Shown piece after piece: positions 38,773-50,028 of a stretch of DNA of 64,000 bases. This DNA comes from Dryomyza anilis. Lineage: Eukaryota; Arthropoda; Insecta; Diptera; Dryomyzidae. The stretch is taken from the NCBI GenBank assembly GCA_951804985.1, contig OX638132.1:14241529-14305528 (forward strand), in the 5' to 3' direction. The position numbers and the translations under genes were made by a program. Every line of letters starts with the position of its first letter. Position 1 is the first letter of the stretch. The notes below the pieces were generated by a model. It was not told where the DNA came from. It did not search any database and worked only from the letters and a program-made list of their open reading frames with translations.

Positions 38773-39299
38773 ATGTGTTTCCCACTTTAAAGGAATATAA
38801 CCATTTAAGAAATGTTAAATTACAACAATCGATCATTTTAAACATTCATTCCTAATTAAAAACGACAAAATTTTACAAATTTTGATAGCAAACACCAGCA
38901 TTTTTTTCACTGTTCTCCAAATGTAATAAAATTGTATTAATTTGATTATAACCAGGAATGAAAAAGTTGATGTCATATTAAGAAGCACTTGACAATTGTT
39001 TTTATTTTTTTAAGTGCAAAATCATTACATTTTCCCACATATTCCACAAAAATTATTACCACGACGACGTATGGAATTATTTAAAAAATGTCGTTGATTT
39101 CTAGGAGCTCAAATTTTCGACTTTTGTTCACCTAGATTTAACATCCATCCCAGTGTGCAGTGTCTTGTCAATTACTGCCCATAAAACATAAGACAATTAT
39201 ATTAATAGTTGTCTTTCACCACCCAGGGTCCAGAGTACTGCGACATAGATCAACATTATTGATCTGGCAAGTTCTATAAGTCTGGAAACAACAGAGAAA

Positions 39300-40310
39300 A
39301 AAAAACTCACTATTCGATTTTTATTTTGTACTTCTCTATAGAGAAGGTAATAAGAATGTATTCGAAAAGGTTGAGTTTGACATCACTGAGAAAATATAAA
39401 AATGAGACAAAAGAAGAGCAGCACCACGAAGAGTCTACACATGATAGAGCGGCTAATGGGGAAGGAGAAGGTAAACCACAAAATATGAGAATGTGCAAAG
39501 TAGTCAACTAGTCCATTGCCAAACCAGTTGGAACGAAAGCACAACAATAATAATACAGCACGGCCACAAAGAGACGAACACTTAATGAGCGGAAGTTTTC
39601 AGTGCACATTTTCTTGGTATTGGTAGCCACCAAAACACAGAGACGAGCGCCACATTTAAAAAAAAAGAACATTTACTTGGTATTGAACATAGAGAGAAAA
39701 GTAGGGAGCATTAAATGCTCACACACTCAGCTGCCATTTGGAGTGTTTATATATCAAGCGTTTTGTTTTTAGTAAATAAAATATGTAATGAAAGAAAAAA
39801 ATCAAAAACAAGTCGCAACGGAGCAACACAAATGCACGAAGAACAACAAATAAATGTTAATGTGAAAGATGTAAACATTGAAAAACCAGAGAAAACGAAA
39901 GCAAACCACGAGCAAAAACCCCAACAAAGCCACGAGACGAGGAGAGAAGCGAAGAGTAGCGCAGAGTAAAATTGAGTTGAGCAGTACACAAAATACACAG
40001 GGCTAAAACATATACAAAAAAAACCATCAAATATATTAAAACTGGAGCCAACGGGAAATAAACGAGAAGGACCCCAGCAGACCGACGACGATCATAAGCA
40101 CCATCAGCACCACCGAGTATTTGGAATCAAGCTGGTTTTGAGGCAAGTAAGCGTCCCTCAGCAGTCTTCGTTGACGTTGTGTATCTGCGGTATTTGTTTT
40201 TTTTTTTTGTAGAGTTCGAGTAGGGTTCATTTTGAGTGTTTGTAACGAGGCAGTGAGTCTGGAATTGATGCTTTAAATGTAAAAAAAGTTATTTCTTTCA
40301 GACGAACGGT
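39300..40310. other. Repeat-free, G+C-richer island around the microprotein candidate
   Basis: In contrast to both flanks, this kilobase has no recognised transposon sequence. Several short open frames lie on the plus strand (39326-39511 and 39715-39969), but they are low-complexity and K/E/N/Q-rich, so coding is doubtful. It could be transcribed leader or 3' untranslated sequence of the minus-strand frame at 40036-40230. Confidence 0.4.
40036..40230 (-). CDS. Candidate 64-residue single-pass membrane microprotein
   Basis: The ATG at 40230 has an AAA context before it. The frame ends in TAA at 40036. The first half is basic and polar (MNPTRTLQKKK, RQRRLLRDAY). The second half has one strong hydrophobic segment (VVLMVLMIVVGLLG) followed by a short aromatic and basic tail (ISRWLQF), as in a tail-anchored or single-pass protein. 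Codons of the second half end mainly in G or C (GTG CTG ATG GTG, GTC GTC GGT CTG CTG), unlike the AT-rich surroundings, which supports real coding use. I do not recognise the family. It could also be the last exon of a longer transcript. Confidence 0.5.
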   Translation of the reverse strand: MNPTRTLQKKKTNTADTQRQRRLLRDAYLPQNQLDSKYSVVLMVLMIVVGLLGSFSFISRWLQF

Positions 40311-40612
40311 GCTAGGAGCAAAAAGGGGTCGACTGACTGCTGAACATGTAAAATTAGGACAAGGCGGCAGTTGAATTGAGGTTGCTGCAAAATGTATGCA
40401 GTATATAGTAATTGTTGCTGGTTTGTGTATTTTTTTTTTTTTTCATTGTTGTTTCTCATTAAACAGGGGTCGTTATTGAAAATATTCGTTACCCCATCTA
40501 CTTTAGTTCCCATATCGTTTCAAAAAAATTAAATGAAAATAAAAAATGATACTATTATTTTTTACAAAAATATTACACGTTTATTTTATAAAAATTATAC
40601 AAATTTTACAAA

Positions 40613-40975
40613 AAAAAAAGTTGTGCGACTTTTCAAAACAGGCCACTTTTGGACTTGTTGGGGTAAAGTGGGAAACTACAAAATTTCACCGAAATGCTAT
40701 TTTAGTATTTTTTTTCATGTTTTGTTATATTTTTAATAAAGTCAAATATATTATAAATAAAAAAACTTTACATGTTAAGAAAATTCGAAAGAATATTCTG
40801 AGTTGCAATGATAGGTTCCGGTCGTCAAGTTTGCAAATTTCATGTATACAGACCATTTGCAGATGTGGCAGTTTTTTGCAAATTATATCTTATCTCAGGT
40901 GATGTTAAAACTTTGCTTTTCATTGATTTGTGACCAAGATTCAAGTTTTTCTTGGTTAAATCAATTAAATGATTC
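40613..40975. repeat. Second copy of the GGTAAAGTGGGA element, partial
   Basis: Contains GGGGTAAAGTGGGAAACTAC, ATTCTGAGTTGCAATGATAG and CCATTTGCAGATGTGGCAGT, all shared with 38200-38700 in the same orientation. Both termini are missing. Confidence 0.75.
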
Positions 40976-41530
40976 ACATTCTCTATCGATTTAATATATA
41001 AAATTTAGGTCCTCTATATGTTTTCATATATACATATCTTCTAAAAATAGCGGTCTCTTTTTTTTCGTTTTTTACAAAAACACATTTTTTCAAAAATTTC
41101 GCACGTTTGAAAATTTTTAAAAATCGGTTTTAAATACCTCGGACCATTCTCTATTGATAAATATATAAAATTTAGTTCCCCGTTATGTTTTCATATATAT
41201 CTTCTAAACGAAACTAAGTCATTTTTGATTTATTTACAAAAACACTTTTTTTTGAAAATGAATAAAAATTGTTTTTAGGTACCCTGGACCATTCTCTATC
41301 GATTCTATATGTAAAATTTAGGTCCCCTATATGTTTTCATATATATCTTCTAAACGTAGCGATCTCCTTTTTTTCGTTTTTTACAAAAACACATTTTTTC
41401 GAAAATTTTCCACGTTTGAAAATTTTTAAAAATCGGTTTTAAATACCTCGGACCATTCTCTATCGATTCCGTATATAAAATTTAGGTTCTGAGAAATGTT
41501 TTCATTACCTTTCATTCGATATAACACTTG
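40975..41530. repeat. Tandem repeat of about 140-170-bp units
   Basis: Three and a half units, each with CCATTCTCTATCGATT, ATATAAAATTTAGGTCC, ATGTTTTCATATATATCTTC and a TTTTTACAAAAACA segment. Confidence 0.75.
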
Positions 41531-41729
41531 ATCATATGAGTTATTTAGAACGTGAGATATTTATCACCTTTTTGAAAGCTCAGTTCAAAAGTTATTGGCC
41601 GATATTTTGTAAACCTATCCAAAGAAAAAAAATTAAACCGTATCTTCGGAATCAGGGAGTCATTTTACATAATACAAAAATATTATTGAGTGCTGCGCAG
41701 AATGTTTGCGGTGTAGTGTAATCCAAATT

Positions 41730-41900
41730 CTTAATTTCATTGATTTAGCTCTTCTAGATTTTCTGTAATAGTGATTTCAACGGACAACAAAAGGACACTA
41801 TACACTTTTCGATAACGGCCAGCCACACCTTCATTTGGGAATTACAAATGGATGACCAAATTGAATATACCCTTTCAGCTTTAGTTTAGAGTATAAAAAG
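41730..41900. repeat. Dispersed TACCCTACAC-ended repeat, decayed 3' fragment
   Basis: Only the right-hand part is left: GTAATAGTGATTTCAACGGA and AAATTGAATATACCCTTTCA, ending in a degraded TTAGAGTATA. A still smaller piece ending CTCTTAGTGTAGGGTATA is at 46825-46846. Confidence 0.55.
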
Positions 41901-42355
41901 ACGAGTTTACCCTTTTTATATGAAATACTTAATATGCTTCTTGTCTTATGCACTGGATCCTTTAAAAATCCATTGATTTCATAACAGTAAATTATAAAAC
42001 CATTTTAGAAATGTTGCGATGTTATAAAATTAAAATATAAAATCTGTTGTTCGGGTTTTATAAAAATATAGCTTATATATTTCATATAATTTAAGTGAAA
42101 TTTATATAATTTACATCAGTTCCGTTTCTACAAAATTTAAGCAATTCACAAGATGTTCTGTTTATTACTAAATATGGGTTTCTCTTCTAAAATAAATTCA
42201 GCGCACAATTTGGATTTAAAAGAAAAATATTTTTTTTATTTAGACCAAACATTTTTGCCATTTTAAGTTCACTTTTCGACTTTCTTATATAGTTTCGTTT
42301 TTTTTTTTGTTTATTTTTATTTGTTTATTTTTTTGTTAATCTCTTTAAGAGCGCT

Positions 42356-43327
42356 TCACACGCAAACTGCAGGCAATATTGAATGTATTGCGACGCCCTG
42401 GCGCACATTCACCTCCATGTGTATCAAATGATCGTCTTCAATGCCACACGAGAGCTCCAGCGTGGGCACCTGCAGGGCGGAGAAGAAAAGTGCCGCCTTC
42501 TTGCAGTCGACCGAACACGAAGCGTCCACGAGTCCAGCTCTACTACCACCAGCAACACCATCATCAACATCACCGCCACCACCACGTCCTCCGTCAACCT
42601 CTTCATTGTCTCTATTGTGCTGCTGCTCCTTTGCCGTGTCCTTCTTCGTCCGCTGCCGTGCGTTCGTATTCGACGAGTTCAATGCGCGCACCACTTCCAA
42701 GTTCTTGTAGCGCGTTGTTATTGTAGCCATTTCCGTTTCGGCCACAATATTCATTTCGCCGCCGGACGTCGCATAGAAGATGATGGTCGGCGAAAGATTT
42801 TTAACTTTATCGATGAGATTACGCATCAGGCGATTCGACGGCACATTCAAAATAATATTCGCATCGGGTTTTTGCGGCACCGCATAGGCAGCCCAATCGC
42901 TGCGTGGTATTACGCTCACCGGCACATCGTGCAGTATCTGACGTGACTGTTCCGAACTCTGCGAGACGACATCGGACTCAATGGTCAGACAGGGAAATTG
43001 TATATTGGTCAATTTGAATTTGCAGTAGCGTGTATTGTGTCGCAACACGGACATGGCACGCCCCAAATTGTGGGCGCTCACGGAGAGCATTATACAGTGA
43101 CAGGCAGTATCGATGCCCTCCATTTGATATTCGTTGAAATATAATTTCGATTCGATTTCCACCCATACCAGTGGTGCGCTGCTGCTAAACTCCTCATTGG
43201 CAATGAAGAAGACTGTGTCGGCGGTGATTTTCATGACACACTCTTTGGTCAATTTCGCGAGTGTTGCGATGATATTCTGAAATTCACGCATATACTGCGG
43301 ATCCTCCATGACTGCGCGAAACTTCAT
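42356..43327 (-). CDS. Hus1-like: Hus1, 9-1-1 checkpoint clamp subunit
   Basis: Intronless frame of 323 residues. The start is placed at the ATG opening MKFRAVMEDPQYMREFQNII, which is where the family begins; the frame upstream offers only non-ATG codons. Hus1 forms the ring-shaped Rad9-Rad1-Hus1 clamp loaded at damaged DNA to activate checkpoint kinase signalling (family knowledge). Clear family stretches include KLTKECVMKITADTVFFIA, the SSSAPLVWVEI segment, and PRSDWAAYAVPQKPDANIIL. A non-conserved, charged and Gly-rich insert sits at about residues 218-268, before the final family strands (CGIEDDHLIHMEVNV). AATAAA-type poly(A) signals lie just downstream (about 42307-42330, minus strand). 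Confidence 0.93.
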   Translation of the reverse strand: MKFRAVMEDPQYMREFQNIIATLAKLTKECVMKITADTVFFIANEEFSSSAPLVWVEIESKLYFNEYQMEGIDTACHCIMLSVSAHNLGRAMSVLRHNTRYCKFKLTNIQFPCLTIESDVVSQSSEQSRQILHDVPVSVIPRSDWAAYAVPQKPDANIILNVPSNRLMRNLIDKVKNLSPTIIFYATSGGEMNIVAETEMATITTRYKNLEVVRALNSSNTNARQRTKKDTAKEQQHNRDNEEVDGGRGGGGDVDDGVAGGSRAGLVDASCSVDCKKAALFFSALQVPTLELSCGIEDDHLIHMEVNVRQGVAIHSILPAVCV

Positions 43328-44310
43328 TTTGTGTGGCGCACGTTGAGACACAACGTGTTTGCGAGTGTGTAGTATGTGTGTGATTTATTTTATAAAAAAC
43401 CCTGCACATTTTGAAAGAAAAGAATAAGCAAAAAAAAAAATACAAAGTTTGTTTGTTGTTTGTTCGATGCGCATTGAATTTAGGTATGTATAGAGCAACA
43501 AAATCAGAAGAATTGCTATAGCGCAACAAATGGATATTGTGAATGCTGTATAAATTTGGTTTTTCACATTTTTTTTGTGGGTATTTATTGTATTTTTTGT
43601 TGCAAAAACGACAAACAGATATTTTCAATTAAACCGATGAGGTATTTTTATTTTAAAGTCTGTGTTTACAGGTAGAGTTTGTTTAATTTTAACAGGCAAG
43701 TGTTAAGTGCAAAGTTAGTGTAAATATTTTTACGAAATGGGTTATGAGTGTAAGTACGCTATATCTACAGTCATTTCAATATTATAAAACGTAAATGTCT
43801 ACGTCACAAAACCTTTTTTTTTGTACAAAAATAATTTAAGAGGTTTGCTGCTAGCAATGACGTCATAGGCAGCACACATATGGTGTTTATTTGGTTTTTT
43901 GCATTTTATGTTGTGAAATAGAAATTTCGAAGGTCAAGTTAAAATTAATTTATGATAAATAGAAATTTTGAGAAATTAGGTACTGTAGGAGGAAACATAA
44001 GACAGGGTTTTTAATGAAGGGAAAAGTTAAACAAGAACTAAAAGCACAAAGAGACGTTAGAAATGACTTAAAGATAGTGCAAATCAGGCAGCCATCAGAG
44101 GACGAGATATATAAAGTTATAAAATCACCAGATTTTATTTATTTTAATATTAAACATAGACAAAATGTTTTCCCCGCTAAAATATGTTTAAACTGTTTGA
44201 CTTTTAATAACCAAGCAATTCTGAGTCAAATGAAACCTTTTTCGGGAATATTGGGATAAGTGAGAATTGCGATAAGCGCAAAACATTCGTTGAAAGATCT
44301 GGAGCCATAT

Positions 44311-44433
44311 TCTCGTTTGATGAGAAATATAAAATGAGAATAAAAATGAGATAAAAACTATTTTTTATATTATTAACGGAATATAAACATAGTTTTTATC
44401 TCATTTTCATTTTATATTTCTCATCAAACGAGA
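44311..44433. repeat. Near-perfect hairpin with arms of about 55 bp
   Basis: TCTCGTTTGATGAGAAATAT and ATGAGATAAAAACTAT occur on the left and, inverted, on the right, with a short AT-rich loop at the centre. Probably a small palindromic MITE; no target duplication is evident. Confidence 0.7.
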
Positions 44434-44727
44434 AAAGGATCCCTGGCGGGACAAAAAAAAAGTAAAACTATCAAAGTGAATAATGTATCAACCCTGGAAT
44501 AATGTATCAACCAATTATTTGATTGATTTTATAGAAAAGACCGCTGCATTATGGGTCATGAGTTATTTCATCATTTTATTCAATTGTAATTTTTGTTGTA
44601 TAAGAGATAAATGGAAAATATTTTGGATTCTGTTAGCAGATAGAGGTATCGTTCTGTCAGTAAACGAACGGTCTTTCAATGTGCCTTCCTTTCACTTATC
44701 ACATATGCAATTATTTCTCATTTGGTT

Positions 44728-44885
44728 TGGCTCAAACGCCATTTTTGGGTGAATGGAGTTACGTATTTGATATATATGACTTATATAGTCTCTTTCTAAT
44801 GCCGTTTTTTCAATATCTCGTATCAAATCTGAGATATTCTGTGTCGACTTTGCTCATATTTGAACCCAAATGCAAATTTTGTAAT
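44728..44885. repeat. Dispersed repeat (CTCAAACGCCATTTTTGGGT type), copy 1
   Basis: Matches 57709-57870 in the same orientation, including GTGAATGGAGTTA, CTCTTTCTAATGCCGTT and TCGACTTT. Confidence 0.65.
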
Positions 44886-44929
44886 TTTGTTTTTGTTGTA
44901 ACCAGGGGCCGCGATGCACTGGAATCGTA

Positions 44930-45890
44930 ACGAGAACCGGATCTGTTTTCGATTTTTGGAGCCGGAATCGGAACCGTTATTGAAAAAATATGTAGAATTG
45001 GAACCCATATAATTTTTTTTTGGTTGGAATCGGAATCTGAATTGCTTTTGAAAATGTGTATAACCGGAATAGGAACCCATATAGTTTTTTTTGGTTGGAA
45101 TCGAAATCTAAATCGTTATTGAAAAAATGTGTCAAACCGAAATCGGAGCTCTTATATTTACAGGATTTTTTAATAAGAGCGGTACAAAAGTTTTTTTAAA
45201 GGGTTTTTCAACAGGGACGCTACAAAAGTAGACCGACAGGGACAGCAAACGACGCCATATTTCTCTATATTTCTCTTCAGTAAGGTTTGCCATTTCATGA
45301 TGGAAAGATATACGAGCCAACAACGAGTCGAAATTATTAAAATTTACTACAGAAATTCGAATTTGTATATCTTTCCATCATGAAATGGCAAACCTTACTG
45401 AAGAGAAATGTCAAAAGAGCGGCAAGAAATATGGCGTCGTTTGCTGTCCCTGTCGCTCTACTTTTGTAGCGTCCCATTTGAAAAACCCTTTATATTTGTT
45501 GGAACCGATATCGGAACCGGAACAGCTATTTTGTTTCTTTGTACTTTATCAATAATCGCGCCTTCAAAAGTTATATATGATTACATGATTTAATATGATA
45601 AATACATATGATTTAAAAATCTTGGAACCAGAACCGTTATTTTAGTTCCTGTCAGGGACCAAAAAAAAAACGGAATCGGAACCGTTTCGATTTTTGGAAT
45701 CGGATTCGAAACCGTTATTAAAAAAATGTGTGGAAGCGGTGTCGGAACCCATATATTTTTTCGTTGGAACCGGAATCGTAACCGTTATTTTTGGAACCAG
45801 AACTGATATTCCAATGGTTTTTGTACCTGTTTGTAATATGTATTACAAATTTTTAATAGTACCGGATAAATACATCATTTTTTTCTAGTA
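44930..45890. repeat. Tandem array of GGAATCGGAACCGTTATTG units, split by a MITE
   Basis: Units of roughly 75 bp carry GGAATCGGAACCGTTATTG, AAAAAATGTGT and GGAACCCATATA with TTTTTTTTGGTTGGAATC between. The array is present on both sides of the MITE at 45199-45491. Confidence 0.75.
45199..45491. mobile_element. Mariner-derived palindromic MITE, complete copy
   Basis: Complete 293-bp copy beginning AAGGG and ending CCCTT, flanked by TA (45197-45198, 45492-45493). Each arm contains the 5' untranslated part and about the first 20 codons of the mariner transposase (ATGGAAAGATATACGAGCCA), so the element is two 5' ends joined tail-to-tail. It interrupts the tandem array at 44930-45890. Confidence 0.9.
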
Positions 45891-46245
45891 CCGACAATTG
45901 TCAAAATGATTCCGGATTGAAAATCCTAAGCTATATAAAACACAAAGAAAAAGAATTTCCGGAGCTGCTGCATAGAACAGGGGTTAGCAAATAATTTAGA
46001 GTTCAATACTATGCACGATTTTTTTTTTAAGAAATTGAGAAATGTTAATTGTGTTATGTTAATGAAGAACGTGTAATTCCACTTTTTTTTGTTATATATC
46101 ATTTTCTGATAGATATTAAAGAATGTTGACTTTTTTTCTTCACATTCATTTTTTTATTACATTAATGTTTTTTTTATATATTATTAATGTATTTATATTT
46201 TTTATGCTGTAAATATCAAATACTACAGAAATTGCAAATTTCTTG

Positions 46246-46335
46246 CTTTTAGCTTTTCCCACTTTACACCAACATTTTTCAACAATTCCGAATATGAGCT
46301 GTTTTGAAAAATCGCCTAATAAAAAAAAAAACATA
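46246..46335. repeat. Inverted fragment of the GGTAAAGTGGGA element
   Basis: TTTTCCCACTTTACACCAAC and the following GCTGTTTTGAAAAATCGC match the element at 38210-38260 in reverse. Confidence 0.55.
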
Positions 46336-46899
46336 TAAGGGCGATTCCACACCAAATCGACTAAAAAATGTAAAATTTGAGATTTCGATTTCCATGAAAT
46401 TTGGGCAACTGATAAAGATTATTATATATATATATTGATATACATTGACCAATTTTTTTTTTCGACCACCTCTTCCAGATATACAGTGGTTCAAATGTAC
46501 TTTTTTGGAGGCAGTGTCTAACTTTACCACAGATTGCCATATATAATTCATGTTTAAAATATAAATCATATATGTATATTAATTACCATCAGAGAGACGT
46601 TCTTCAATGCGGATGTTTTTTTGTAGTAAACAGCAGAAAAATAGTTATCTTCCAAAACAACTTTTCTCAAAAACAATTCTTCCCTATTTCGTATGAGCAG
46701 AACTTTTAAATTTTTGGTTTTTAAATTTTTTTTTTATTTTTATTTGAGTGTGGTGAGTTTTAGAGTGGTGATTTCAGGTATGATGAGTTCAGAAGTGGCG
46801 TACCATACTATATATATATATATACCCTCTTAGTGTAGGGTATAATAATATTGTTTTTCGCAGTTTCTGCGGAATTCAGATGCTGACATGTGAATCTGA

Positions 46900-48060
46900 C
46901 TTTCCTGCTACATATTTTATTTTTTTGCTATATTTTTAAAATTATATGACTTAGTAATATGTGCCACGAAAGGTTTAATTTTGTAAATAAACTAAGCAAT
47001 GAAACCATTTTCAATATCGCCATAATGACGGAGCAACTCAAGAACAAAGCTTAATATGTACACAACAAAACGCAGCCATTATTTCAAATACATAATTTTT
47101 TAAGTGCATAAATCACACAAGTTATGAACGTGAGCAAAATGTTTGTTCGCTCAATGCAACTGTCCATAAAAATGGACGATACGTCCAAAAGTTTGTACAT
47201 GACGGTGAACACCACGATTTGGAACTCAAAACAGAATCAAAGAAAATATGCAACAAAAAAATACTAAATTTTTAAACAATTAATAGACGTAGTGACGACT
47301 ACTAGTAGAAGAGGCCATAAAATGGTACCTACGTCGTTTTTCAAAACCACAAAAGCTCCTGTTGTAGACAATTCGAAGAATTGAAAAATCCTTGTAACAA
47401 ATACAGGCAGCAGCCGCAGCACCGGGTAAATGTGGAACCCACTCTGACAAAATTCACTGCACGACAGGGGTCGTCTTGCAGTCGCGCACAAAAATCAATA
47501 CAATTGAACAGCTAATTTTTTCGATTTGCTGTAGAATTAATGCACAGTTTTTTAGTTTTGTACAAAATTTCAATATTAATTTAACATGTGACACACAATT
47601 TAGTTTAGATTTTGCAAAAATTAATAGAATATTTTTAATCTTAAAATGCAGCCCCCAAAAAATTGACGAAGCAGAAAAATCTATAAAGTCGACATTTTGT
47701 TTTTCTGTCAGTCGCCCATGTACGTCGTCGTACTTCGCTGCTGCCTGCTGCAGGCCCGATGATGAAATAAGCCAAATTAACATCGAAATAATGTTGCAAA
47801 TTATTATCTAAAAACATTTAAAATACATTCATTTTATAGTTACTAACATACCAATGTATTTCTGCTTTGTTTTTCAATGGGTTTTGATATTTATATTGTC
47901 CACAAATTCATAAAAATTAATTAATTTTAATTCTTCAACTAGTCGTCGATTACGAACCACATCCAACTACCGCACTCAAATTTTAAATTTTGTTCAAAAA
48001 GAAACGAAGAAAGAAAGAAGAAGAAGAAACAGCACAGAACGAAACGTCAAAAGTCCACCT
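46900..48060. other. Unassigned intergenic DNA
   Basis: Mixed sequence with short open frames on both strands (for example 47454-47783 minus and 47476-47811 plus) that overlap one another and resemble no known protein. Nothing else was identified. Confidence 0.4.
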
Positions 48061-48190
48061 GGTATCGATTTCAAACGTCAAAAGTCCACCTGGTATCGAT
48101 ATCGATTGTGTATACGATAAATTGTGATACGATGAATTGTGCATACGATGAATTGTGCATACGATGAATTGTGATACGATGAATAGTCCG
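48060..48190. repeat. Short tandem repeats with a TATCGATA (DRE-like) site
   Basis: AACGTCAAAAGTCCACCTGG followed by TATCGAT occurs twice; then ACGATGAATTGTG repeats four times. One TATCGATA palindrome is at 48094-48101, the consensus for the DREF/BEAF class of fly promoter and boundary factors. No gene start is assigned to it. Confidence 0.5.
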
Positions 48191-48387
48191 TGAACCCTCT
48201 AAATAACGTTTTTCATATTAATATGACTTTCAAATGAGTTTCAAATAAAAATTAAAAGCGATTTTCTACGCTTACTATGTATTTGAGAATGAATGAAAAT
48301 AACTGAACGAAAAATTCAAAACAAAACACCAGTGCATAAAAAAATATATATTTGAAAATTTTAAAATAAATAGAACTAAACAAATTA

Positions 48388-49414
48388 ATGCATGGTTTCC
48401 ATGCTATCTTTCGCTATCACTCGTCATCACTATTTCGCTAAACAAAGATGAAATACAAATCATTTCAAACCGGAATGCAAGCGATATTCCCCTATAATAT
48501 TCACCAAGGGAAAAAACATTGTAAATCCGTTATGATTTATAGTAAATTCGTTATATATCTTAACGATATGAAGTCAAATTTAGTTATAGTAAAAACATTA
48601 TTTTTCATAGTAATTGGAAATATTGACATTTAAAATTATTATTATTTATGGTATTTTAATTAAAAACAAATATATTAACATATAATCACACTATTTGACT
48701 AAAATGCGGCAGCTACGTAAGAGTCAACGTCGTCCTCCAACGAAATACATTATAACCTAGATAACGGCGAGTCAGCTCCAAGATCTCTAAGACATTCCCG
48801 AGGTGCGAAAGTAGGCGGATGGTTCGGCTACTGTGGCTCACGGTTTCGAAGAAAGAGGCGGCAACAGACGTGGCACCGTCAGTCAGCAAAAGGTGTTACT
48901 ACAACATGAAAAATAAATTTAAAGATTACCCGCAGTCCGGCGCCACTGTTGAACATTTTCCAAAAGCGACGATAATGTCAAAGAAAAAATCTCTGCTAAT
49001 CGCCTCGCAATGCAAGCATCTTCAACACATTATATCAAAATTTTCGATATACTTTTTCGCTGGGTGTATAAATAGCAAACAAAATCGTATTGCAATTAAA
49101 AATATGGATGTATTTACTAATTAATTAATTGTATTTACACATTTTTAAATTAAAATATTATTAGGAATAAATTTAATATAATTTCAATACAACTAAATCT
49201 TTAATATTATTAACTACTTTTATATGTTATTTTTGATTTATATGTTCTTAAATCGCAACTCTGTTTTTTTCTTCTGGATTTCATTTTGTTTTTTGTTTGT
49301 GCGTCTCGTGCAAAGACTTTATATATAAAGTCTTTGGTATTCACTCATTTATAGCAAATAATTCCGAGTGATATCGATTTGGAGATAACGAAAGATAGCA
49401 TGGAAACTATACAT
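48388..49414. mobile_element. Element of about 1.03 kb with 27-bp terminal inverted repeats
   Basis: The left end contains GTTTCCATGCTATCTTTCG(C)TATC and the right end its inverse; similarity extends imperfectly outward (ATGCATG / ATGTATA). An open frame of 101 codons (48819-49124) inside shows no recognised domain. Class undetermined. Confidence 0.6.
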
Positions 49415-49689
49415 AAGTCGAATGTTTTGATTTTGTCTAACCTATCGTCAAACGAAAAGAAACTGTACAACTGAGTTATATCATGTGGACGTAGCTAATA
49501 GCAATCGTCTCTGTCATTTGTAAAAAAACGCAGCATCGGAATCACCCTGTAGATATTTTGACATATTTTTAACTTTTTCTCTTTTATTTACATTGTACGA
49601 GATTTTCATTGGCTGTTTATATGTGAAAATATGCAATAAATTATATTAATATTTTAATAAAGTCTATCAAGTTTACTTTCTCCTAAAGT

Positions 49690-50028
49690 ACGAAGTAACA
49701 TACTACCTGTAACAAAGCAGGTGAGGAAAAGCTGCAGCGTAAATACCAAGAATCATTGCACTACGTGACAAAGTTTGATTGGTTCCGATAATAAAAAAGT
49801 AGAGAGAACAGAAAGCGGCATTAAATAAGTGACTGGAAAAAAGCGGCTCATATTATTCTTATCAGTACATGGAATAACAGCAGCAGTAGAAGCAGCAGAC
49901 AGAAATAAGCACAGTTGCCGCACATACCAAGTGCAGTTTACCGGAGTTCATAATAAAAGTGGGAGAAAAAAGAAAATTACCAACCCAGACGACGTGTCAA
50001 ACCCAAACAACAAAATCCAAATTACATT
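49690..50028 (+). promoter_or_regulatory. Probable Gmppb 5' leader and proximal promoter
   Basis: The roughly 300 bases before the Gmppb ATG are richer in G+C and free of repeats. They include AGCAGCAGTAGAAGCAGCAG, typical of fly 5' untranslated regions. The transcription start cannot be placed. Confidence 0.4.

Noticed and set aside
42383..42946. 187-codon plus-strand open frame opposite Hus1
   Set aside because: Overlaps the conserved Hus1 coding region completely and has no similarity of its own.
44014..44259. 81-codon plus-strand frame (begins MKGKVKQELKAQRDVR)
   Set aside because: It looks partly protein-like but is short, AT-biased and flanked by a hairpin repeat. I found no family to support it, so it was left out of the gene list.
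46801..46846. TATATATATATA followed by CTCTTAGTGTAGGGTATA, considered as a promoter TATA region
   Set aside because: The second part is the decayed right end of the TACCCTACAC repeat family, so a promoter reading is not needed.
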